A stretch of 32,347 nt of DNA from a virus, in IMG/VR virus record IMGVR_UViG_3300047557_000737, positions 1 through 32,347 of that record; one strand, given 5' to 3'. The notes beneath the pieces are model-generated. The model was not told the DNA's origin. It was given only the letters and a program-made list of their open reading frames with translations, and searched no databases. Of the stretch, positions 6,120-12,415 are shown one piece after another. A program made the translations under genes and the position numbers. How positions within the stretch are numbered: the first letter of the stretch is position 1; each line of letters begins with the position of its first letter.

Positions 6120-6428
6120 ATGAAAGACGGACAAAAAATCGGCCAATGGCTAAAGTGGGATTTTGAGAAGAATGGGAATTTGAAAATCAATGACTGGAAT
6201 GGTAATAATATCTACTTTGAGGCTTCAAATGGATTTTGGGAAAAGCGTGAATGGGATTCTCAAGGCAGATTAATTTACACAGAGGATTGCTCTGGATTTT
6301 GGGAAAAGTTTGAATACGATGACGAAAACAATTGTATATTCTATGAAAATAGAAATGGTGTAATCATAGACGAAAGATTCCCCACAGTCATCCTACACAA
6401 CGGACGCAAATACCAACTAATCCCCTAA
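6120..6428 (+). CDS. GFWEK-repeat protein, AT-rich, likely acquired
   Basis: A 102-aa protein with two clear tandem units of 21 residues starting GFWEKREWDSQG (residue 38) and GFWEKFEYDDEN (59), plus a weaker first unit GQWLKWDFEKNG (8). The Trp/Tyr/Asp/Asn-rich repeats look like short beta-hairpin repeats of the YD/MORN type seen in many phage and bacterial proteins. The DNA carries the same 15-mer GGATTTTGGGAAAAG at 6231 and 6294. Local G+C is about 34% (hand count, 6181-6360), far below the neighbours. Function unknown; binding to a partner protein or surface is plausible. Confidence 0.7.
   Translation: MKDGQKIGQWLKWDFEKNGNLKINDWNGNNIYFEASNGFWEKREWDSQGRLIYTEDCSGFWEKFEYDDENNCIFYENRNGVIIDERFPTVILHNGRKYQLIP
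6231..6308 (+). repeat. In-frame 63-nt tandem repeat
   Basis: GGATTTTGGGAAAAG occurs at 6231-6245 and 6294-6308, spaced 63 nt, matching the 21-residue protein repeat. It shows that the repeat gene grew by duplication of a coding unit. Confidence 0.75.
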
Positions 6429-6430
6429 CC

Positions 6431-6658
6431 ATGCCCAAGCCAAAAGGAAAAGAAATCCAACGAAGGGTCGCCACCATCTACGCCGTGTCGTACCTCGCAC
6501 AACGCCCATACAGGGCCGTAGAACTCGCCGAAGTGCTTGGGTTGAACCTTCGTACCACCTATCGAATTTTAAGCGATTTGCGGGCCTCAAATTGGCTCAT
6601 CAAAGAAAACCTCACTTACTCAATTCAACCTAACCAAACCCCAACCCAAAACCCATGA
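6431..6658 (+). CDS. Winged-helix DNA-binding regulator
   Basis: A 75-aa basic protein with a helix-turn-helix at about residues 27-56: RAVELAEVLGLNLRTTYRIL then SDLRASNWLI, followed by a short wing (LTYSIQ). It looks like the DNA-binding half of IclR/MarR-type winged-helix proteins without an effector domain. It is 2 nt after the repeat gene and overlaps the SSB-like gene (ATGA at 6655). It is the best internal candidate to bind the paired repeats in the divergent control region (4450-4505), which is an inference. Confidence 0.7.
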   Translation: MPKPKGKEIQRRVATIYAVSYLAQRPYRAVELAEVLGLNLRTTYRILSDLRASNWLIKENLTYSIQPNQTPTQNP

Positions 6659-6900
6659 GCGATTACACTCCACAACCCAACACCTTCACCTTGTTTGCCA
6701 ACGACAAAGGTGACAACCCGAAGCGGCCTGATTACAGGGGCGACATTGTTCTGCCCGACGGAACCAAGATGCGCTTGTCCGCATGGATTCGCGAATCAAG
6801 AAACGGCGAGAGAAAGTTCTTAAGCGGCAAAGTGGAACCGTTCCAGCAGCAGACCAGCGGCGGGAATTTTGCGCCGCAAGATGGTGATATGCCTTTTTAG
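6655..6900 (+). CDS. SSB-like protein (DUF736-like) with acidic tail
   Basis: An 81-aa protein with the pattern TFTLFANDKGDNPKRPDYRG, GTKMRLSAWIRE, NGERKFLSGKV, like the DUF736/OB-like small proteins. The C-terminus is DGDMPF, the acidic Asp/Pro-Phe tip typical of single-stranded DNA-binding proteins that recruit replication partners. It is the last gene before the promoter-terminator segment and the primase-helicase, which fits a role coating single-stranded DNA. The fold call is by pattern; the tail is directly visible. Confidence 0.65.
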   Translation: MSDYTPQPNTFTLFANDKGDNPKRPDYRGDIVLPDGTKMRLSAWIRESRNGERKFLSGKVEPFQQQTSGGNFAPQDGDMPF

Positions 6901-6902
6901 TG

Positions 6903-6910
6903 TAACTTTG
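6903..6910 (+). promoter_or_regulatory. -7 box upstream of primase leader
   Basis: TAACTTTG, an exact TAnnTTTG match, starts 2 nt after the stop of the SSB-like gene. A second weaker box TACATTTA is at 6920-6927. Either would make a short RNA ending at the terminator at 7022-7029, or a leader for the primase gene. Confidence 0.5.
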
Positions 6911-6941
6911 TGACCTAATTACATTTACCAATAACCACCCC

Positions 6942-6989
6942 ATGATTGCGGCCATGCGGTGTTTAGATAAAGGGTTCATTACATCGTAA
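6942..6989 (+). CDS. Possible 15-aa leader peptide
   Basis: The ATG at 6942 opens MIAAMRCLDKGFITS and stops at 6987-6989, 5 nt before the terminator stem. It is the only reading frame in the promoter-to-terminator segment and ends where an attenuator leader would. Such a short frame can occur by chance, and I see no residue run that would suggest amino acid sensing. Confidence 0.25.
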   Translation: MIAAMRCLDKGFITS

Positions 6990-6994
6990 CCCCT

Positions 6995-7029
6995 CGCCCT
7001 GGCTGCCGCAACAGTCAGGGCGTTTTTTT
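6995..7029 (+). terminator. Rho-independent terminator before primase
   Basis: CGCCCTGGCTG (6995-7005), loop CCGCAA, CAGTCAGGGCG (7012-7022) form an 11-bp stem with one G-U pair, followed by seven T (7023-7029). It lies 10 nt upstream of the primase ATG, so primase transcription must read through it or start after it. Confidence 0.85.
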
Positions 7030-7038
7030 CTTAATGCT

Positions 7039-9276
7039 ATGGCAGAAATATCAATCTTCAAAGCCTCCACGGGAAGCGGTGTGCGAAACAACGTCCCGGA
7101 GAGCCACATGCAGTTCGTCCAGTACATTCAGGACATCAAGGACGGCATCTTTTACACCGAGGTCATGGCCTACCGTAAGGCCAAAACCGAGGAAACCAAA
7201 CGAAGGCTCACCGCCGTAACTCCGAGCGGCAAGTTCAAGAAGCAGGGCAAAGACGGCCTTGAAACGCATTCGGGCATTCTATGCATCGACATTGATGCCA
7301 AGGACAACGAAGGCGTTGACGTGCTGGCAATCCGTGATGACGAATACCTCTACGCTCTGCACAAATCAACGGGAGGCGAAGGCTATGCGGCCTACTATCG
7401 TATCGAGCCGGACCGCCACCTGGAAGCGTTCTACGCTTTGGAGAAACGACTTGCGGACAAGTTCCACATCATCGTGGACCCTGCATGCAAAGACGTAAGC
7501 CGTTTGCGGTTCGTCAGTTTTGACCCCGACGCATTCATCACCGCCAAAAACGTGCAGGTGTTCAAGACCTACCTGCCCAAGGTCAAGGCCGCACCGGTCC
7601 CCAAGTTCTATCCCCACGGCGAACACGATGTCGAACACATCCTCCAACAACTGGAGGCCAAGCGCATTGACCTTACGGATTCTTATGCGGATTGGGTGAA
7701 GATTGGATTTGCCATTGCGGCGAAGTACCATGAGCCGGGGGCCGACCTGTTCCATCGGGTGTCAGCGATATCCCCGAAGTACAACCCCGAAGCATGCGAC
7801 CGCAAGTACAAGCAACTCTGCCAGTCCAAGCAGAACCAGGTGTCCTTCGCCTCCTTCATGTGGCTCGCCAAGAACGCAGGGGTCGAAATCCAAACCAAGC
7901 AAACCAAGCACATTGTATCAACCGCCAAGTCCCACCGCATGCGGGTGGGTACCAATGGAGGACCCAAGGACATCAACGCCGCTACCGAAACGGCGGTTCG
8001 CATCCTTCGGGAGATTGACCAAATAAACGTGGAACAGTTGGAGGAAATCGTCGCCAACACCATGGCCCTTGATACTACGGAATTGAAATCCGCTGATACC
8101 GAGGACACTCCGCTAAAGCAAATCAAGGCTTACTTAAGGTCTTTTGACCTGAAGCGCAATGAAGTTACCCGTTGCATTGAACTCAAAGGGGAACCAATTA
8201 CCGACGTTGACATCAACGACCTATACACCGATTGCTTGGAGCAGTTTGGAAGGAAGGAGGTCACCATGCAGTTAATCAACTCAATTATTGATTCAAGCCA
8301 TACCCCGACATACAACCCGTTCATGCAGTTCTTCGCCAAGAACGCCCACCGGACCCCGACTGGCTGCATCAAAGCCCTGACCGATACCATCGTGGCCACA
8401 AATGTCGAACACGCATTCATGCAACTCTGCATCTACAAGTGGCTCTGCTCGGTGGTTGCAAGCATGCACGGTGAATATTCGTTGTCCATCTTGGTCTTAT
8501 GCGGTGACCAGGGTATCGGCAAGACGAACTTCTTCCGAAACCTGCTGCCAACGGAACTGCGGTCCTACTACGGAGAATCCAAACTGGATGCCGGCAAGGA
8601 TGACGAAATTCTTATGTGCAAAAAAATTATCCTCTGCGATGACGAGTTTGGTGGCAAATCCAAGCAGGAGGCCAAGAAACTGAAGGAACTGTCCTCCAAG
8701 CAGACCTTCAGCATCCGCAAGCCCTACGGACGGGTCCACGAAGAACTGACCAGGTATGCGGTGCTTTGCGGCACATCGAACGACGAGGAAGTCATCAACG
8801 ACCTTACGGGGAACCGTAGGATTCTGCCCATCGTTGTGGGCCACATTGATTGGGATGCCTATGCCGCTATCGATAAGACGGACCTATTCATTGAAGCCTA
8901 TCACGCCTATAAGACCCAAGGAGCAGATGCCTGGCAACTGTCCAAGGCCGAAATCACCATGCTGAACGAAAAGACCATGAACAACGTCCAGCCAGCGGTC
9001 GAGAAAGAATTGCTTTTTAACTATTTTGAGATGCCAAACGAAAAGAACAAAGGCATCGGAGCGGAGTGGCTGACCAACTCGGAAATCAAAAACATCCTTG
9101 AATCCTACACCGAGCAAAAAATCAACCCGAACAAACTTGGGGCAGTTCTTAAGTCCATCGGCTGCAAAAAAGTGAGCAGGCACGACCGAAACAACCGAGG
9201 ATGCTATTACCTAGTCACTAAAACGAATAGTAGTAACTATGCGCAAGGCGGTGATAATAAGCGATATCCGTACTAA
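7039..9276 (+). CDS. Primase-helicase (BT4734-type primase + PriCT-2 + VirE helicase)
   Basis: A 745-aa replication protein. Residues about 40-170 match the BT4734/VirE N-terminal primase-like domain, with the acidic pair D84-x-D86 (LCIDIDAKD) as likely metal ligands and a STGGEG loop. Residues about 215-290 look like PriCT-2 (YADWVKIGFAIA). Residues about 470-640 are a VirE-type P-loop helicase: Walker A GDQGIGKT at 489-496, Walker B ILCDDEFGG with D534/D535, and GNRRILPI as a sensor. It should prime and unwind at the phage origin. The candidate origin repeats begin within its last codons and continue downstream. There is no separate DNA polymerase gene, so host Pol III is presumably used. 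Confidence 0.9.
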   Translation: MAEISIFKASTGSGVRNNVPESHMQFVQYIQDIKDGIFYTEVMAYRKAKTEETKRRLTAVTPSGKFKKQGKDGLETHSGILCIDIDAKDNEGVDVLAIRDDEYLYALHKSTGGEGYAAYYRIEPDRHLEAFYALEKRLADKFHIIVDPACKDVSRLRFVSFDPDAFITAKNVQVFKTYLPKVKAAPVPKFYPHGEHDVEHILQQLEAKRIDLTDSYADWVKIGFAIAAKYHEPGADLFHRVSAISPKYNPEACDRKYKQLCQSKQNQVSFASFMWLAKNAGVEIQTKQTKHIVSTAKSHRMRVGTNGGPKDINAATETAVRILREIDQINVEQLEEIVANTMALDTTELKSADTEDTPLKQIKAYLRSFDLKRNEVTRCIELKGEPITDVDINDLYTDCLEQFGRKEVTMQLINSIIDSSHTPTYNPFMQFFAKNAHRTPTGCIKALTDTIVATNVEHAFMQLCIYKWLCSVVASMHGEYSLSILVLCGDQGIGKTNFFRNLLPTELRSYYGESKLDAGKDDEILMCKKIILCDDEFGGKSKQEAKKLKELSSKQTFSIRKPYGRVHEELTRYAVLCGTSNDEEVINDLTGNRRILPIVVGHIDWDAYAAIDKTDLFIEAYHAYKTQGADAWQLSKAEITMLNEKTMNNVQPAVEKELLFNYFEMPNEKNKGIGAEWLTNSEIKNILESYTEQKINPNKLGAVLKSIGCKKVSRHDRNNRGCYYLVTKTNSSNYAQGGDNKRYPY

Positions 9277-9480
9277 CATAGTGACATAGTCACTAAAAAT
9301 GCGATTTTTCTTTAAGCAATATATATGCGTGTGCGTGTGTGCGTGTATGTATATATATATATTCTCTATAGAAAAGTAGTGAATGTAGTGACTATGTGAC
9401 TATAAGTGGCCCTCACGCTATCAAAAACGCAGATTTTTATAGTCACTACTCAATTTTTGCAGTAACTATCAGTAACTATG
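9212..9480 (+). other. Candidate replication origin with iterons and unwinding tract
   Basis: This stretch is non-coding from 9277 to 9477. TAGTCACTA occurs at 9212, 9287 and 9440, with its reverse complement TAGTGACTA at 9386. AGTAACTAT occurs at 9232, 9461 and 9471, and GTGACTATA at 9396. The copy at 9287 forms a perfect dyad TAGTGAC, ATA, GTCACTA (9279-9295). Between them, 9319-9362 is a 44-bp unbroken alternating purine-pyrimidine tract (TA and TG/CG steps), likely easy to melt or flip to Z-form. Repeated binding sites plus an unwinding element between primase and helicase genes fit an origin; a multi-site operator for the helicase gene is the alternative. Confidence 0.6.
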
Positions 9481-10905
9481 TTAAGACCCTACCAAACCAA
9501 AGCCATTGACATGATGCGGTTGAGCCTTGCCGATGGCAAGAAACGCTTGATACTCTGCTCCCCGACGGGAAGCGGGAAGACCGTCATGTTTACCTACATG
9601 GTCGCAAGAGCCTTGGAGAAAGGCAAACAGGCCATCATCTTTACGGACCGAGTGGAACTGCTGAAGCAATCCAACGGAGCCTTGGACCTATTCGGAATCA
9701 AGCCGACCTTAATTGAGGCCAGCAAGACCCGGCTCGATGTTTCGGGGAATTGTTTCATCGCCATGGCCCAAACGTTCAGCCGTAGAAAGGACGCAGTCGA
9801 ATACACGGACCTCCTTAACCGAATGGACCTGGTCATCATTGACGAGGCCCACAAGCAGACCTTCAACCCATTGCTGCCTTACATCAACCCCAAGGCCGTG
9901 GTCATCGGGGCCACCGCAACGCCGCTGCGTCGTGGTAACCAAGAGTGCCTATCCAAGTTCTACGAGGTTTTGCATGTTCCAGTTCAGGTGCAGGAATTAA
10001 TTGACCAAGGGTTCCTCGCCAACCCCGTGACCTATGGTGCCAATCAAGACCTTTCAGGAATCCGCATGAAGGGCAACGATTACGACACCGAGCAGATGGC
10101 AACGGTCTATTCCAAGCGGAGGGTATTTGATGGAGTGGTCCAAAACTACGGGAGGCATTGCAGGGGCAAGAAGGCCATTGTGTTTGCCAGCAACATCGCA
10201 TCAAGCAAAGAGGTTTGTGCCGCCTTGCAGGTTGCAGGCCATAACGCCCGCCATGTGGATGGGACGATGAACAAGCAGGACCGTGCCGATGTGCTGGCTT
10301 GGTTCAAGCACACGCCCGACGCTATCCTTTGCAACTGCGATCTTATGACCACAGGGTTCGACGAGCCAACCATTGAGGTCGTGATCCTATACCGTGCGAC
10401 CGCAAGCCTGCCGCTATTCATGCAGATGGTGGGCCGTGGCTCCAGGGTGACACCAACCAAGAAGGATTTCACCATCCTTGACTTCGGGAACAACGTGCAG
10501 ACCCATGGCTTTTGGGAGAACCGGCAGCAATGGTCCCTCAAAAAGAAACGCAAGAAGAAATCCGATGGCGTTGGCGGTGCGAAGAACTGCAAGGGCTGCG
10601 AGGCGATTATTCCCGTTGGGGCGATGAAGTGCAAGCATTGCGGCTACGAGTACCAGCGCAAACCCCAAGAGCATGGCGAGATGGTGGACCTTCACCTGAT
10701 GACCAAGGCACAGGGCATGCAGTTGGCCACGACCAGCAACATGTACCTAAAGGCACAACTGGCCAAGGCCAAGGTAATTTCACCGTTTTGGGTGTTGCAC
10801 AACCAATGCAAGAGCAAAGCCGAAGCCTTGGAGTTCATCCGATATATGGGATGGAAGCCAGGCTGGGCATTCCACAATAAAGACCGTTTCCCAATCCTTA
10901 AGTAA
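9478..10905 (+). CDS. SF2 DEAH-box helicase with C-terminal zinc ribbon
   Basis: A 475-aa superfamily 2 helicase. Motifs in order: SPTGSGKT at 28-35, IIDEAH with DEAH at 122-125, GATATP at 144-149, TTGFD at 291-295 and QMVGRGSR at 316-323. A basic KKKRKKK stretch leads to a four-cysteine ribbon (C371, C374, C385, C388). It should use ATP to move on DNA in replication, recombination or repair, like the UvsW/RadD-type helicases of phages and bacteria. The ATG at 9478 lies inside the last AGTAACTAT repeat of the candidate origin, so a protein bound there would also control this gene. The VRR-NUC nuclease follows after 4 nt. Confidence 0.9.
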   Translation: MLRPYQTKAIDMMRLSLADGKKRLILCSPTGSGKTVMFTYMVARALEKGKQAIIFTDRVELLKQSNGALDLFGIKPTLIEASKTRLDVSGNCFIAMAQTFSRRKDAVEYTDLLNRMDLVIIDEAHKQTFNPLLPYINPKAVVIGATATPLRRGNQECLSKFYEVLHVPVQVQELIDQGFLANPVTYGANQDLSGIRMKGNDYDTEQMATVYSKRRVFDGVVQNYGRHCRGKKAIVFASNIASSKEVCAALQVAGHNARHVDGTMNKQDRADVLAWFKHTPDAILCNCDLMTTGFDEPTIEVVILYRATASLPLFMQMVGRGSRVTPTKKDFTILDFGNNVQTHGFWENRQQWSLKKKRKKKSDGVGGAKNCKGCEAIIPVGAMKCKHCGYEYQRKPQEHGEMVDLHLMTKAQGMQLATTSNMYLKAQLAKAKVISPFWVLHNQCKSKAEALEFIRYMGWKPGWAFHNKDRFPILK

Positions 10906-10909
10906 TTCC

Positions 10910-11236
10910 ATGCAAGAGTTCAAGATTCAAGCCGAGTGTTTCCAATGGCATTGGAACACCTTTCCCGACCAGCGGGGCCGATTGTTTACTGTAAACAACA
11001 ATGCCCCGTCTGCCTATGCGGGAAGCGTGATGAAGGCTATGGGGGTGGTGGCGGGGGTCAGTGATATGGTGTATTTGTCCAACGCTGGGGCCGTGTTCTT
11101 GGAGTTCAAGGACCCCAAAGGCAAGCAGTCCCTGTCGCAGAAATGGTGGCAGGGGGTCGTTCAGGAGGCGGGGTATAGGTACGAGGTCATCCGAAGCGTG
11201 GAAGATTTCCAACGGGTGTTGGCTGAATGTGGGTGA
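10910..11236 (+). CDS. VRR-NUC domain nuclease
   Basis: A 108-aa single-domain VRR-NUC protein. The family pattern is visible: Q-x-x-C-F-Q-W-H-W near the N-terminus, RLFTVNNNAPS at 24-34, GVVAGVSDMVYL with the catalytic aspartate at about 52, then FLEFKDPKGKQSLSQ with E-x-K at about 65-67, and YRYEVIRSVEDF at the end. Such nucleases are structure-specific or resolve branched DNA. It follows the DEAH helicase after 4 nt, so the two probably act together on branched replication intermediates before packaging. Confidence 0.85.
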   Translation: MQEFKIQAECFQWHWNTFPDQRGRLFTVNNNAPSAYAGSVMKAMGVVAGVSDMVYLSNAGAVFLEFKDPKGKQSLSQKWWQGVVQEAGYRYEVIRSVEDFQRVLAECG

Positions 11237-11244
11237 ATTGTGAA

Positions 11245-11252
11245 TATCTTTG
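11245..11252 (+). promoter_or_regulatory. -7 box for lipoprotein operon (leaderless)
   Basis: TATCTTTG, an exact TAnnTTTG match, ends 4 nt before the ATG at 11257. It lies in the 20-nt gap after the nuclease gene, so it starts a new transcription unit whose RNA should begin at the start codon. Confidence 0.6.
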
Positions 11253-11256
11253 ACCC

Positions 11257-11448
11257 ATGCACCGCATACTGCTCCTTCTACTCCTGACCGCCTGCACCAA
11301 CGACCGCCCGTGGCGGGTGATTGAGGTGAGGCCCAAGGGTAACGCCTGCGAGTATGTGCTATCCCGCTCCAACGGATTCGGGCCGCAGTTAAAAAACATA
11401 ACCGCACCATGCGGGAAGTATCAACTTTTCCAAACCATAAACCCCTAA
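11257..11448 (+). CDS. Small predicted lipoprotein
   Basis: A 63-aa protein with a very short signal: MHR, a run of leucines and LTAC lipobox, so lipidated Cys would be residue 13. The mature part (TNDRPWRVIEVRPKGNACEY) holds two more cysteines at about 30 and 52 that could form a disulfide. Phage lipoproteins often sit in the host envelope and block receptors or DNA entry of rival phages (superinfection exclusion); others serve as o-spanins. It has its own promoter box, is far from the lysis genes and is surrounded by accessory genes, which favours an exclusion-type role. This is inference. Confidence 0.65.
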   Translation: MHRILLLLLLTACTNDRPWRVIEVRPKGNACEYVLSRSNGFGPQLKNITAPCGKYQLFQTINP

Positions 11449-11452
11449 ACCA

Positions 11453-11605
11453 ATGAAACCAACACCCACCGATTTCCGCCGCTGGCAGATTCACATCCGC
11501 AAGGAGTGCGTGAATTGCAGCCGCCCCGACCGCTCCGAAACCATCAAGGCTTGGTCCGTTAACTGGACCCTGCTCGGTCGCATCCTCCAAGCCAAAAACG
11601 CCTGA
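11453..11605 (+). CDS. 50-aa protein with CxxC, unknown
   Basis: The ATG at 11453 follows the lipoprotein stop by 4 nt and the TGA ends 2 nt before the next ATG. The product is basic, with FRRWQIHIRKECVNCSRPDR containing one C-x-x-C pair and a Trp-rich helical end. One CxxC could bind zinc as a dimer. Family not recognised. Confidence 0.6.
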   Translation: MKPTPTDFRRWQIHIRKECVNCSRPDRSETIKAWSVNWTLLGRILQAKNA

Positions 11606-11607
11606 TC

Positions 11608-11790
11608 ATGCCCTGGATACGACCCCAAGACCAAATGCCCAAGGAGGGCGAACCTGTGCTGATAACCGATGTGGAAGGACTGCAAATCGTTGCTTGGTTT
11701 AATTACGAATATGATAAGTGGTACTGCGAGGAACACTCTTGGTTTACCCACGAAGTCGCCTACTGGATGCCCATCCCCGAAGTCGTTTAA
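11608..11790 (+). CDS. DUF551-like protein
   Basis: A 60-aa protein with the DUF551 pattern: PWIRPQDQMPKEGEPVLITD at the start, a central VAWFNYEYDKWY and a final VAYWMPIPEV. This small beta domain is widespread in phages; its biochemical role is not known to me. It lies in a packed run of accessory genes (2 nt after one, 3 nt before the next). Confidence 0.75.
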   Translation: MPWIRPQDQMPKEGEPVLITDVEGLQIVAWFNYEYDKWYCEEHSWFTHEVAYWMPIPEVV

Positions 11791-11793
11791 GCC

Positions 11794-12000
11794 ATGAAAA
11801 CTGCAGACCAAATACTCGCAGAACACGAGGATGCCAACGAGATGCACTTGCACCAGGTTGACCGAGAATGGGTCATCAAAGCGATGGAGGAGTATGCAAG
11901 TCAATCATTTCAAAACCATAATCACAATTATGTCCTCACATCCTTTGAAGGACACCGAGTTCTTAAATGTACCCTTTGCCCATCGATAGCAGCCATATGA
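11794..12000 (+). CDS. 68-aa phage protein, unknown
   Basis: The N-terminal 45 residues are helical (KTADQILAEHEDANE, then DREWVIKAMEEYAS), a pattern shared by many small phage proteins. The C-terminus has HRVLKCTLCPS with one C-x-x-C. No assigned function. The stop overlaps the DnaA-like start (ATGA at 11997). Confidence 0.6.
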   Translation: MKTADQILAEHEDANEMHLHQVDREWVIKAMEEYASQSFQNHNHNYVLTSFEGHRVLKCTLCPSIAAI

Positions 12001-12347
12001 CCCCCGCCCTCATCCACCACCTCGTTGACACCACCGCCGCTATATTCGGCATCACGCCCGACCAGGTGCGCTCCGCATCAAGGGAACGGCCATGCGTTAT
12101 CGCTCGGAACATCGTCGCCGACATCGCCTACAACGAATACCTGTTCACATTCATGGCCATCGGGAAGGAGTTGAACCGCCACTACTCCACGATAATCATC
12201 AACCTTGAATCCTTCCACAACGATTGCAAGGCCAAGCCTCAACTGAGGTACCTACGGAGGCAAGTTTTCAACAACGCCCAAGAGTACTTGCAGACCGCCG
12301 AAGGGGCGTACATAACTGACACTCTGCAACTTCCGAAGCAAGAGTAG
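11997..12347 (+). CDS. DnaA domain IV-like DNA-binding protein
   Basis: A 116-aa protein whose residues about 8-75 match the C-terminal DNA-binding domain of the replication initiator DnaA: FGITPDQVRSASRERPCVIA, then IAYNEYLFTFMAIGKELN and RHYSTIIINLESF, which parallels the RDHSTV signature. The AAA+ ATPase part of DnaA is absent. It could bind the phage origin repeats or compete with host DnaA for its boxes. The ATG at 11997 is chosen because it overlaps the upstream stop and the domain starts there; the frame is open 10 codons further upstream. It lies just before a terminator. Confidence 0.75.
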   Translation: MTPALIHHLVDTTAAIFGITPDQVRSASRERPCVIARNIVADIAYNEYLFTFMAIGKELNRHYSTIIINLESFHNDCKAKPQLRYLRRQVFNNAQEYLQTAEGAYITDTLQLPKQE

Positions 12348-12370
12348 GGCCAAACCGCCTGCCTACCTTG

Positions 12371-12402
12371 GGGGGGTGCTTAACTGCATCCCCCTTTTTT
12401 TT
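12371..12402 (+). terminator. Rho-independent terminator before sigma-like gene
   Basis: GGGGGGTGC (12371-12379), loop TTAACT, GCATCCCCC (12386-12394) form a 9-bp stem with one G-U pair, followed by eight T (12395-12402). It ends the accessory unit 11257-12347 and insulates the sigma-like gene. Confidence 0.88.
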
Positions 12403-12404
12403 GC

Positions 12405-12412
12405 AATCTTTG
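12405..12412 (+). promoter_or_regulatory. -7-like box of sigma-like gene (leaderless)
   Basis: AATCTTTG, one mismatch to TAnnTTTG, begins 3 nt after the terminator T-run and ends 3 nt before the ATG at 12416. The gene therefore seems to have its own promoter and an RNA that starts at the coding sequence. Confidence 0.5.
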
Positions 12413-12415
12413 TGC

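Noticed and set aside
9319-9362. Microsatellite-like TA/TG tract as a sequencing artefact
   Set aside because: The tract is not a pure dinucleotide repeat, and its position amid ordered repeats makes a functional element more likely.
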